Source: Roseovarius sp. THAF9
GTDB taxonomy: Bacteria; Pseudomonadota; Alphaproteobacteria; Rhodobacterales; Rhodobacteraceae
Assembly: GCF_009363715.1 (NCBI RefSeq)
Contig: NZ_CP045404.1
Span: forward strand, 2,572,001-2,636,000
DNA length: 64,000 bases
Direction: 5' to 3'
Shown here: positions 52,863 through 61,470 of the stretch, piece by piece
How the letters are laid out: every line of letters starts with the position of its first letter
Position numbering within the stretch: position 1 is the first letter of the stretch
Program-made: the position numbers and the translations under genes
The notes under the pieces: generated by a model
Databases searched by the model: none
What the model saw: the letters and a program-made list of their open reading frames with translations, nothing else
Told to the model about the DNA's origin: nothing

Positions 52863-54209
52863 TTATTGCTCGCGGAACGCCCGCGACATGGAATCCGTGA
52901 TCGGCTTGCTGAGATATTCAAAGAACGTCCGCTCCGCGGTCTGGATCATCACCTCCGCCGGCATCCCCGGCGTGGGGGCAAAGTTGCGCACCCGCGCCAT
53001 CTCCTCTGGCGGGATCCGCACTCGCGCCAGGTACACTTCCTGCGGCATCAGCTCGGACTCGTCGGGCAGCGCATCGGCCGATACGTAATAGACCGTCCCG
53101 TTCAGCACCGGCGTCGTGCGCTGGTTCAGCGCCACCAGCCGCACGGTCGCATGCTGGCCTATCTTGACGCTGTCGATATCGGTGCGCGGCAGCTTGGTCT
53201 CGATGATCAGCGGCGCATCGGCAGGCAGGATCTCGGCAATGGTCTTGCCGCTCTCGATCACCCCGCCCGGCGTGTTGTAGGTCATCCGCACGACCGTCCC
53301 CGCCACCGGCGACACGATCGAGGACCGCGCATGCACTTCCAGCGCGCGATTGTAGTTCTCGCGCACCGTGTCCAACTCGTTTTCCGCCGATTGCAGCTCG
53401 TCCAGCGCGGCCTTGCGGTGCTCGACCACGACCTGCTCGATCTGCTGCTCATGCTTGGTCAGCAGGGCATCGACCTCGTGCAATTCCGCCTGTAACTGCC
53501 CGATCTGGCCCAGCCCGTCGGCCTGCGCCCGGTAAAGCGAGTTCAATTGCGATTTCTGCGTCAGCCCCTTTTCCAACAGGGCGGATTGCGCGGCGATATC
53601 TTCCTTCAGGAAAGCGATCTGCTGCTCCAGCGCGTCCTGCTGCGCAAGGAACCCCTCCTTGCGGCTGTTCAGCGCAAGCATGTTGCTTTCCAATAGGCCG
53701 ATATCCTTGGCGATCTTGGCCTTGGAGGAGTCGAAGTTCAGACGCTGGTTGCTCAGGATCTGCTGCACCGCCGGGTCGTCTGCGCCCCCCATCAGGAAGG
53801 GTGGAACCTCGAAACTGTCGGCGCCGCTGTATTCCGCCAAGAGCCGCGCGGCCACCGTTTCCAGCCGCGCCCGCCGCAGGTACAGCTCGCGCAGCTTGGC
53901 CTGCGCCGCGGTCTTGTCCAGCTGGATGATCGCCTGACCCTGCGCGACACGTTCGCCCTCGGACACCAGGATATCCTGAATGATCCCGCCTTCCAGGTGT
54001 TGCACGAACTGATTGTTACCTACCGCCACGAACGATCCTTGGGTGATCACCGCCGCCGCCAGTGGCGCCATGAAGGCCCACGCCCCGAACCCGCCGAAAG
54101 ATGTCAGCATTACGGTCAGGCCGACAAAAGTGAAACGCCGGATCGAGCGCGGCACCTCCGCGAACCAGCGTGTCTCGACGGGTAAGGTCTGCATTTTTAT
54201 GCGGCTCAC
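52863..54209 (-). CDS. type I secretion periplasmic adaptor, HlyD/PrsE family (448 aa)
   Basis: Membrane-fusion protein linking the inner-membrane ABC exporter to an outer-membrane TolC-like channel. One membrane helix (FVGLTVMLTSFGGFGAWAFM) near the N-terminus, lipoyl half-motifs (FVQHLEGGIIQDILVSEGER and SPVAGTVVRMTYNTPGGVIE), a long coiled-coil hairpin (about 85-290), and a C-terminal beta domain ending FEYLSKPITDSMSRAFREQ. GTG start with GGAGG eight bases upstream. Last gene of the secretion operon. The outer-membrane partner is not in the window. Confidence 0.93.
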   Translation of the reverse strand: MSRIKMQTLPVETRWFAEVPRSIRRFTFVGLTVMLTSFGGFGAWAFMAPLAAAVITQGSFVAVGNNQFVQHLEGGIIQDILVSEGERVAQGQAIIQLDKTAAQAKLRELYLRRARLETVAARLLAEYSGADSFEVPPFLMGGADDPAVQQILSNQRLNFDSSKAKIAKDIGLLESNMLALNSRKEGFLAQQDALEQQIAFLKEDIAAQSALLEKGLTQKSQLNSLYRAQADGLGQIGQLQAELHEVDALLTKHEQQIEQVVVEHRKAALDELQSAENELDTVRENYNRALEVHARSSIVSPVAGTVVRMTYNTPGGVIESGKTIAEILPADAPLIIETKLPRTDIDSVKIGQHATVRLVALNQRTTPVLNGTVYYVSADALPDESELMPQEVYLARVRIPPEEMARVRNFAPTPGMPAEVMIQTAERTFFEYLSKPITDSMSRAFREQ

Positions 54210-54235
54210 AGTGAAATCCTCCGTTCAAACTAGGG

Positions 54236-56284
54236 TCAGGCCGGTGCAGCCGCGGCTGGCGGCGCCGCCGGGCCGGTCCCGGGGTTCGGCGCGGGTTGCG
54301 GGTTGCCCGACAGCGCCTGCATCACGTGTTCGCGCGGGCCGATCATCGAAACCGCGCCACCCGCCAGCACCATGATCTTGTCCACATGCGCCAGCAGCGA
54401 CGGTTTCTGCGTGACCACGACCACGGTGATCCCCTGCGCCTTGGCATGCTGCAGCGCCCGTGCCAGCGCCTGGTCGCCCGCCACGTCCAGGTTCGAGTTC
54501 GGCTCGTCCAGCACCAGCAGCCGCGGATTGCCGAAGAACGCCCGCGCCAGCGCGATCCGCTGTTTCTGCCCACCCGACAACGGCGCGCCATCGGCGGCCA
54601 CCACCGTCTCGTACCCATGCGGCAGGTTGGCGATCATCTGGTGCACGTCCGCCAGTTGTGCCGCGTGATAGATCTGGTCGTCAGTGGCATCGTCCCGCAT
54701 CCGCGCGATATTGTCCTTGATGGTGCCCGGAAACAGCTGCACGTCCTGCGGCAGATAGCCGATGCTCTCGCCGAATTGCCGCTGGTCCCAGTTGCGCAGG
54801 TCCATCAGGTCCAGCCGAACACAGCCCGAGGTCGGCAGCAGCGCCCCCACCAGCATCTTGCCCAGCGTGGTCTTGCCCGCGCCCGAATTGCCGATCACAG
54901 CCAGCGAAGATCCCGGCGCCAGGCTGAAGCTGATACCGTTCAACACCACGTTCTTGGTGCCTTGGGGCACGTAAAGCAGGCGCTCCACGTCCAACCGCCC
55001 TTCGGGCCGCGGCAGCACCAGCCGGTCATGGTTCAGCGGCGACGCTTTCAGCAGGTCCGAAATCCGGCCAAACGCCGCGCGCGACAGGATGAATTGGTTC
55101 CACCCCTCGATCGCGCCTTCGATCGGGGCCAGCGCCCGGCCCGCGATGATCGATGCGGCGATCACCATGCCGCCGGTCAGCTGCCCGTCGATGGCCAGAT
55201 ACGCGCCCCAGCCCAGCATCGCCACCTGCGTCAACAGCCGCACCCCGCGCGAGAACGCGGCCGAGGTGATGTTGCGGTCCTGCGCCCGCACCTGCGCGGT
55301 CAGTGATGCCGCCGTGTCGCGCCCCCAGATCGACACCGCCTCGGGGATCATCGCCAATGCGTTGATGATCTGGCTGTTCCGCGACATGGAGTCGAGATGC
55401 ATGTTGGCCGCGCTCTGGTGCCGGTTGGCCACCGTGAACGGCCCCGACGTGGCCCGCTGATTGATCATCGCGATGACCAGCAACAGCAGCGCCGTGCCCA
55501 CCACGATCAGCCCGAGGTGAAAATGTATGAGAAAGATCGCCAGCACGAAGAGCGGTGCGAACGGTGCATCGAGAAACGCCATCAGCGTGCCCGACACCAG
55601 AAAGCCGCGCAGTTGCTGCAGGTCGCCCAGCGTCTGGTACTCGCGCCCGTTGCTGGCCAGCGCCGCCCGGGCCGCCGCACTCAGGATCGAAGAGCCCAGC
55701 CGCGCGGCCAGTTCGACCGCCGTGCGCATCAGCACGAAGCGCCGCATCGCGTCGAAGAAAGCTTGCAGAACGACCGCGCCGATAATGACGCCGGTCAGCA
55801 TGATCAGCGTGTCCACCGACCGGCTGGTCAGGACGCGGTCCGAAATCTGGAAGAGGTAGACCGGGATCGCCAGGATCAGAATGTTCGTGGCGAAGCTGAA
55901 CACCAATACAACCGAGAGGTTCCGGCGCACGGCCGCAAGCCCCTGTTTCAGGTCGCGGCCGAAATCGACCGGACCGGACCGCTTGTGAAAGCCTTCCCCG
56001 CCCCCGCCGCCGTTGGCGCCGCCGCCCGCACCGCCACTGGGGAGAGGCGTTTTGGGGACGTTGCGCACGGACGAAACGTCGTTCGCCCTTTCGGCATCGA
56101 TCACGGGTGCGGGCGATGCGTCAACGGTTTCGGGGGCGGGATCGGGCCCGCCGGTGGCGGGCGTCCCCTCATCGGGCACGCGCAGGTCGGGCGACAAGTT
56201 CAGAGCTTTTGTCTCCTCGGTGCGATCTTCTTCGTGAGTGGTGGCAGGATCGCCCTGCGCGGCCCGTGAATTATGACTGTCCAT
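54236..56284 (-). CDS. type I secretion ABC transporter/permease, PrtD/PrsD family (682 aa)
   Basis: The first 110 residues are disordered and Gly/Pro-rich, which is unusual. Membrane helices lie at about 125-400. The nucleotide-binding domain has Walker A GNSGAGKTT (465-473), signature LSGGQKQRIALARA (from 569) and Walker B LLVLDEPNSNLD (from 589). The switch (H-loop) position reads VVVVTQKPSLL: Gln626 instead of the expected His. The partner adaptor follows after 26 bp; two putative substrates precede it. Exports unfolded substrates with C-terminal signals in one step. Confidence 0.93.
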   Translation of the reverse strand: MDSHNSRAAQGDPATTHEEDRTEETKALNLSPDLRVPDEGTPATGGPDPAPETVDASPAPVIDAERANDVSSVRNVPKTPLPSGGAGGGANGGGGGEGFHKRSGPVDFGRDLKQGLAAVRRNLSVVLVFSFATNILILAIPVYLFQISDRVLTSRSVDTLIMLTGVIIGAVVLQAFFDAMRRFVLMRTAVELAARLGSSILSAAARAALASNGREYQTLGDLQQLRGFLVSGTLMAFLDAPFAPLFVLAIFLIHFHLGLIVVGTALLLLVIAMINQRATSGPFTVANRHQSAANMHLDSMSRNSQIINALAMIPEAVSIWGRDTAASLTAQVRAQDRNITSAAFSRGVRLLTQVAMLGWGAYLAIDGQLTGGMVIAASIIAGRALAPIEGAIEGWNQFILSRAAFGRISDLLKASPLNHDRLVLPRPEGRLDVERLLYVPQGTKNVVLNGISFSLAPGSSLAVIGNSGAGKTTLGKMLVGALLPTSGCVRLDLMDLRNWDQRQFGESIGYLPQDVQLFPGTIKDNIARMRDDATDDQIYHAAQLADVHQMIANLPHGYETVVAADGAPLSGGQKQRIALARAFFGNPRLLVLDEPNSNLDVAGDQALARALQHAKAQGITVVVVTQKPSLLAHVDKIMVLAGGAVSMIGPREHVMQALSGNPQPAPNPGTGPAAPPAAAAPA

Positions 56285-56316
56285 GTTTCAATATCTCGTT
56301 TGTAAAATGTTCCCGC

Positions 56317-58263
56317 TCATGCCAGCAGACCTCCCATCGGATCTCCGCCCATATCGTCTCCGCTGACATAGCCGCTGTATCCCGTGTCTCCGTCCTTGGG
56401 CTGCTGCTCCACGTCATCCATCAAAAAGGCGACCGCCTCGGTCACCAGCCCGCCCTCTTGCGTCAGCAGCGGGTTGTCCTCCTGCACGATCAGCCCGGCC
56501 TGGTGCATCAGCGCGTCGGAATAGACCTCGCCGCCGACCTGGATCTCCGAGTCGATGCCGAATTCCGAGATCGCCGCGATGTTGATCAGCGCGTTCGCCC
56601 CGGTGATCGCCGCAGCCGCGTCGCCCTGCGCATCCACGTCCAGCTGGTCGACATCCGACAGGATGTTGAACTGATCCACGACCTGAAGGCTGATCAAGTC
56701 GCCTGAGACGTAAAGCACGCTCAACACGTCGTCCTGCCCCTCGAATGCCTCGTGGGTCAGAAGGCTGCCCGGCACCGCGTCCGATCCCGCCTCGAGGCTG
56801 TCGCCCAGCGCAGCGAACCCGTCCGACATCTCGTGATAGCTGTCGGCACCGACCGAATTGATGCTGGCCTCGTTCCACAGCACGTTGCCGCTGCTGGTCA
56901 CGTCCCAGGCATCGTCTTCGGGATAGGTGATGAAATCGTCGTCCAGCAGCACGTTCATCTGGTTGATGATGCTGACATTGATGATGTCGCCGCCCACCAC
57001 GATCAGGTCATAGATATAGCTCAGTTCCAGCAGGCTGGTGGCATTCACCGCCAGGTTCCCGCCGCTTTGGATAAAGGTCTCCGAGGCGGTCAGCTCGGTG
57101 CTCACCACGTCATCATCTTGCATGACGTTCTGCTGGTGCAGGTAGTTGAAATTGACCACGTCGCCGTCAATCCGCACCACTGAAGCAATGGACGGAAAGG
57201 ACGGCGCTTCATCCTCCTGCGCATCGTCCTCTTCGCCGCCGTCGTCCCCCGAATCCTCATCGCTCTCCGGTTCCGAGCTGATCGTCAGGAGTGACGCGAC
57301 ATTGTCGACGATGTTGTCCGCACCGCCTGCGCCCCACAGCATTCCGTTCACGGTATCGAGGTCGCTGATCACGCTGACCTGGCTGATACTGGCCAGTGAC
57401 AGGCTGTCGCCCATCACGGCGATGAGCGGCGCCTCGGCCAGCGAGAAGGACACATATGCCTCGTTGACCAACGTATTGCCGCCCGCGATCACGTCATGAG
57501 CCGGCCCTTCGTCGTCATCCTCCTCGGGCAGAACCGGCAATACCTCGGTCAGATCCGGCGCCGCGTCGCTCTTTTCGCCGTTCACATGAATACCCGCAGC
57601 ATCCGCGCCGGCATGCACCACCACCTGCGCCTCTTCGGGGGCTTCGGGGGCAAAGCCGGTGACAGCTGCGTGAACCTCATATGCCGTCACCGCGATATCC
57701 GCCCCGGTATCCGGAACCTCGGGAATGTCGGGCCCGCCGAGCACCGCGCCCTCTGCCGCAAGCCAGTTGAGCGCCTCCAGAGCCGCCTCCTGCGGCAGCA
57801 CCTCCCCGGCATCCGGGCTCGTGATCCTGTCACTATCCATCAGCAAGTTGTGCTGATAGACCACCGTCGCATAAGAGGGCGGCGGCGGGGGCGGCGCCAC
57901 TTGAAGCTGCGCCGAAAATCCGAAAGGCGCCACCCCCGGCACCGACTGCTGTCCGACCGGGTCACCGCCTATCGGGAACGGCATGCCGGTGCCGACGCCG
58001 GTCTGAATGAAAACCGAAACCGGTGTGAAGGCTTCTGGCAGCGGCAGCAACTGAATGCGATACGAAATGCCGGTATCGACTGCTTCGGGCTGCATCGGCG
58101 CCGACAGGTTGATCGTGATCGTGTTAAGGCCGTTTCCAGGACCATAGTCCGGTCCGACGTTGTCGAACGGATCGTGATCCGTGCGCAGCCGGGCCTCTTC
58201 GATAATCTGGTTGAACGCCCCTATGAAATGGGCAATTGCTTCGGTTGTAAAATCAAAGGCCAT
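56317..58263 (-). CDS. acidic repeat protein, probable type I secretion substrate (648 aa)
   Basis: Two alternating motifs recur about every 90-100 residues from residue 136 on. Motif 1 is QxNxxxDxD, at 136-147 (YQHNLLMDSDRI), 295-305 (degenerate), 376-387, 433-445 (INQMNVLLDDDFI) and 528-541. Motif 2 is GGNxxxNxAxI, at 261-273, 313-326, 401-414, 458-472 and 554-569 (TGANALINIAAISEFG). The protein is very acidic, has no signal peptide, and ends DDMGGDPMGGLLA. A position 33 bp before the exporter gene marks it as a likely substrate, perhaps a beta-solenoid or adhesin-like structural protein. No enzyme domain seen. Confidence 0.8.
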   Translation of the reverse strand: MAFDFTTEAIAHFIGAFNQIIEEARLRTDHDPFDNVGPDYGPGNGLNTITINLSAPMQPEAVDTGISYRIQLLPLPEAFTPVSVFIQTGVGTGMPFPIGGDPVGQQSVPGVAPFGFSAQLQVAPPPPPPSYATVVYQHNLLMDSDRITSPDAGEVLPQEAALEALNWLAAEGAVLGGPDIPEVPDTGADIAVTAYEVHAAVTGFAPEAPEEAQVVVHAGADAAGIHVNGEKSDAAPDLTEVLPVLPEEDDDEGPAHDVIAGGNTLVNEAYVSFSLAEAPLIAVMGDSLSLASISQVSVISDLDTVNGMLWGAGGADNIVDNVASLLTISSEPESDEDSGDDGGEEDDAQEDEAPSFPSIASVVRIDGDVVNFNYLHQQNVMQDDDVVSTELTASETFIQSGGNLAVNATSLLELSYIYDLIVVGGDIINVSIINQMNVLLDDDFITYPEDDAWDVTSSGNVLWNEASINSVGADSYHEMSDGFAALGDSLEAGSDAVPGSLLTHEAFEGQDDVLSVLYVSGDLISLQVVDQFNILSDVDQLDVDAQGDAAAAITGANALINIAAISEFGIDSEIQVGGEVYSDALMHQAGLIVQEDNPLLTQEGGLVTEAVAFLMDDVEQQPKDGDTGYSGYVSGDDMGGDPMGGLLA

Positions 58264-58372
58264 TTGTTCTTCCTACTCGTCAGAGATCGAAGACCAGACC
58301 TACTTTTCTGGTTTTAAATGTAACCTGCGCGATGCGCACCGCGCAGGTCGTTTTCAATGTTCGGCCGGGGCC

Positions 58373-60040
58373 TTAGACGGTGTCGTCTTCGCCCACCAGC
58401 GTCGAGGTCAGCGAACCGCCGACCACGGTCATGTCGACCGTGTTGCCCAGGATGTTTGCACCCTGAACGATGCTCTGGTTGAACGCCGAGGTATCGACAA
58501 CCGCCGACGCCTGCGCCTCGCTCATGCCGGTGACGAAGCCATCATCGCCGTTGTTCGAGCCCCAGTGGCCGCCGTGGCCGGCCATGCCGCCATCGCCGTT
58601 CATGGCTCGGCCTGCCGCCGCTCCGGCGCCGCCAGTCGACTCGGCATATCCGCCCATGGCCTGTCCGCCATAGCCGTCACCGCCGCCACCTGCGCGCGCC
58701 GCAGCCATGCCGCCGTCTCCGCCAGCAGCCAGGCCAAGGCCGATGCCCTGACCCATGCCAGCACCAAGACCCAGGCCAGCACCGCCGATGGCATCTCCGG
58801 TGTCGCCGCTGTCTCCGCCGTCACCGCCGTCACCGGCACCGCCTTGGGCGCCATTGCCACCGATGCCACCGTCACCCGCTTCCGCGGCCGCGGCTGCTGC
58901 GGCTGCGTCGGCTGCGGCAGCAGCGTCGGCTGCGAAGCCACCAAGACCGCCGCCGCCAGCTGCGGCCGCATCTGCGGCTGCAGCACCTGCGGCCGCAGCG
59001 GCACCGTCGCCGCCATCGCCGCCTTCGGCACCATCACCGCCTTCGGCACCATCACCACCGTCACCGGCACCACCGGCCCCGGTCGTACTGGAATTCTCGC
59101 CTTCGCTACCGACACCCAGACCAACGCCCAGGCCGCCAAGGCCGGTGCCAGAGCCGCTGCCGTCACCGCCGTCACCGCCAAGGCTCGCGGAAAGCCCGCC
59201 ATGGCCACCATGACCGCCGCCAGCGACCGCAAGGCCGCCAAGCGAAGCGGAATCACCGCCCCATCCGCCGGCCGAAAGCGCACCAGAACCGCCACTGCCA
59301 CCGGTCGGCTGGGTTTCTATGCCTTCATCGGACGTGGCCGTCCCGCCGGTTGCGCTGCCATTCTGCTGCCAGTTGGCGTTGTTCTGGACCTGCGCGTTGT
59401 CGACCCTGTCATTGTCCGTCAGCGTCGCGGACTGAGCAATGATGGTTCCGGCGTCGTTGCCCTCACCGTTCAGCGCATCTTCCAGCACATCTTTCAGGCT
59501 GATGTCGTTGCCCTGGCCAGGGCTGTTGGTCAGCGTCCCACCATGCGCGGCCATCATGATGTCGCCGGTCGAGCTGCCACCTGCCAGGTCGAAATCGGCG
59601 AAATCATCGTCTGACGGCAGGCCGTCCAGCCCGACATCAACCGTGACGTCAACATCTGTCCGGCTGGTATTGGTCGCCGTATTCGTCGCCGTGTTGGTGG
59701 CGCTGTTGGTCGCGTCGTTATGGTTGTAATTGCCGTTGGCGTTCAAATTGCCGTTGGCGTTGCCGTTCGCGTTGCCATTGGCGTTGCCATTGCCATTGTG
59801 ATTCCCGTTGGCATTGCCGTTGCCGTTCAGGTTGCCATTGCCATTGGCATTGCCGTTGCCATTGCCGTTCAGGTTGCCATTGCCATTACCACTGAGGTTC
59901 ACATTCTCATTGTGGCTTGACTGGTGCTGATCCTGGCCCTGGCCTTGGCCTTGGGCTTGACCCTGCAGTTGGCCTTGACCTTGGCCCTGAAGCTGACCCT
60001 GGCCCTGAAGACCGAAAAGATATTGGTTTTTCTTACTCAT
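58373..60040 (-). CDS. Gln-Gly / Asn-Gly / Gly-rich low-complexity protein, probable type I secretion substrate (555 aa)
   Basis: Residues 11-38 are QG repeats (GQGQLQGQ), 50-107 are NGN repeats (NGNGNANGNGN), 108-126 are TNTATNT repeats, and 243-500 are Gly/Ala/Asp-rich (GGDGGDGAEGGDG, with long Ala runs). Only 127-240 and 501-555 look ordinary. The C-terminus (ILGNTVDMTVVGGSLTSTLV then GEDDTV) may be the secretion signal. No signal peptide or enzyme motif. It is the first gene of the secretion operon, with GGAG eight bases before its ATG. An extracellular matrix or adhesive structural protein is inferred. Confidence 0.8.
   Translation of the reverse strand: MSKKNQYLFGLQGQGQLQGQGQGQLQGQAQGQGQGQDQHQSSHNENVNLSGNGNGNLNGNGNGNANGNGNLNGNGNANGNHNGNGNANGNANGNANGNLNANGNYNHNDATNSATNTATNTATNTSRTDVDVTVDVGLDGLPSDDDFADFDLAGGSSTGDIMMAAHGGTLTNSPGQGNDISLKDVLEDALNGEGNDAGTIIAQSATLTDNDRVDNAQVQNNANWQQNGSATGGTATSDEGIETQPTGGSGGSGALSAGGWGGDSASLGGLAVAGGGHGGHGGLSASLGGDGGDGSGSGTGLGGLGVGLGVGSEGENSSTTGAGGAGDGGDGAEGGDGAEGGDGGDGAAAAAGAAAADAAAAGGGGLGGFAADAAAAADAAAAAAAAEAGDGGIGGNGAQGGAGDGGDGGDSGDTGDAIGGAGLGLGAGMGQGIGLGLAAGGDGGMAAARAGGGGDGYGGQAMGGYAESTGGAGAAAGRAMNGDGGMAGHGGHWGSNNGDDGFVTGMSEAQASAVVDTSAFNQSIVQGANILGNTVDMTVVGGSLTSTLVGEDDTV
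58541..59314 (-). repeat. Gly/Ala/Asp-rich coding repeat region
   Basis: Encodes residues 243-500 of the low-complexity protein: short GGDGGDG-, GLGLG- and AAAA-type runs. Codon use is GC-rich and strongly strand-biased, which explains long spurious frames on the opposite strand. Confidence 0.75.
59720..60010 (-). repeat. Asn-Gly and Gln-Gly coding tandem repeats
   Basis: 59720-59893 encodes the NGN tract (roughly six-base units GGCAAC/GGCAAT on the coding strand); 59927-60010 encodes the QG tract. Units vary in synonymous positions, so the amino-acid pattern, not the DNA, is kept. Confidence 0.8.
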
Positions 60041-60714
60041 TGGATTTTCTCCGAGTGGAGCATCCGATGGTCACCGCTCTCTAACAAGTGACATGCAGCC
60101 GGATGCGATTGATCTGTTCTGAATGTGAAATTTTGGGCTTCCGCGACGAAATCTCGATCTTGGACGTCCCGCTTGATGCAAAATGAAATGTCCTGGTTCT
60201 CACCCTGTCCTTTCTTCAGGGGGCAGTCTCCAGTCGCGAACAATGGCGCTCGGTGCAGATGCGGTGCCACACTTGCGGGCATCCCGTCCGGCCCTGTCCG
60301 TCAGCTTTAAATGAGCCCCCCGATCCTGACTGCACGGTGTCGTGCCAAGTGAAGATGAGGGGGAATCGGACGTCAAAAATACCCGTTAATCTTGATTAAC
60401 CCAGATAGACGCACGACAATATTTATTTTTTTCAGATACTTAAGGTGAAGCCGATTCGTCCAATCCGGCTATTTCGACGACATCCCGCTCGCCATTCAGA
60501 TTAGTCCTTCACCCTCCGGAGCTAGCCGAACGGTCTATACCTTCAGCCAAAAATAAACCGAATGATCTATACCAGAGCGCACTTTTGCATAAAAATTTGT
60601 CCCTTCAGGGTAATGGTGGTATCCTCACCCTCGTTTCTAAATTGTATTACTTTCAAGTTTTATAAGAAGTCGAAAATAGCATTACGCAAGCTGACAACGC
60701 TGGGGAGCACTGTC
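60041..60714. promoter_or_regulatory. 674-bp divergent control region between secretion operon and LuxR gene
   Basis: No credible gene is seen here and it is distinctly A/T-richer than the flanks. It contains a perfect palindrome GTTAATC-TT-GATTAAC (60385-60400). A tandem pair of 16-bp direct repeats lies at 60526-60541 (CCGAACGGTCTATACC) and 60558-60573 (CCGAATGATCTATACC), 14 of 16 matching and 32 bp apart, about three helical turns. The length and motifs suggest complex regulation by one or more regulators. Confidence 0.6.
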
Positions 60715-61470
60715 ATGCAGCATTTTTCTGAGCCACGCGATGTGCGTGCGAAAGAGTTATTGAACTTGGAACGCAAGACACATTCGGTCATAGCCCTGGT
60801 TTCAACGAACCAGAGTTTCTCTGATCGGCTATGCCGGGTTACCGAGGCCGAGATAGACAGAACGGCCATCAAGCGTTTTGATTCCGTCGATCAACTGGTC
60901 GATACCTTGCCTTCGTGGCGCGAGCGTCTCCGTCTTGTCGTGCTCGATCAATGCGCGGTCAGGAAACTGGATACCAACCTCGCGGCCTGGGTCTGCAGCC
61001 AAGCCAGCTTGAAAATGGCCTGTGCCTACAACGACCCGGACATAAGCCGGCCGCTGGTCACCAGTTCGCTCTACCCGAGCATCGTTTCAAGCTTCTTTCC
61101 CATGCACATCAGCTTCGATTCCTGGATTTCGATGCTCAAGCTGTGCGTGTCGGGCCATTCCTACGTTACGCCGGAACTGCTGACCACGGCGACAATGTCG
61201 GTGACCGAAACGGCGCCCCAGGCCGGCGAGGCGAAAACGCCTGAACCGGCACCGCGCCAGCCCACGCACACCTCGGCCCTGGACCGCCTGACCGTCCGCG
61301 AGATCGAGGTGCTTGAACACGTCGCCCGTGGCCGTCAGAACAAGGTGATAGCAGCGCAATTGGGACTGTCGGAAAACACCGTCAAGCTGCATATCCACCA
61401 CATCATTTCCAAACTGGGCGTTCACAACCGCACCGAAGCGGCGATCCTTTATGCAACCTCGAAGCTCTGA
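60715..61470 (+). CDS. LuxR/CsgD-type transcriptional regulator (251 aa)
   Basis: An N-terminal receiver-like domain of about 150 residues without a clear phospho-acceptor (SVIALVSTNQSFSDRLCRVT, RLRLVVLDQCAVRK) is joined by a Pro-rich linker to a LuxR HTH (LTVREIEVLEHVARGRQNKV, SENTVKLHIHHIISKLGVHN). This layout recalls CsgD, the master regulator of curli and biofilm matrix. The ATG at 60715 has GGGGAG eight bases upstream. It is divergent from the low-complexity protein operon and probably controls it. Confidence 0.88.
   Translation: MQHFSEPRDVRAKELLNLERKTHSVIALVSTNQSFSDRLCRVTEAEIDRTAIKRFDSVDQLVDTLPSWRERLRLVVLDQCAVRKLDTNLAAWVCSQASLKMACAYNDPDISRPLVTSSLYPSIVSSFFPMHISFDSWISMLKLCVSGHSYVTPELLTTATMSVTETAPQAGEAKTPEPAPRQPTHTSALDRLTVREIEVLEHVARGRQNKVIAAQLGLSENTVKLHIHHIISKLGVHNRTEAAILYATSKL

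Noticed and set aside
59720..60010. Tandem repeats considered as a CRISPR array
   Set aside because: Units are about six bases, in frame, and encode NG/QG repeats; there are no spacers.
60037..60282. 81-codon minus-strand frame upstream of the low-complexity gene
   Set aside because: It overlaps the promoter and ribosome-binding region of the secretion operon and has no family features.
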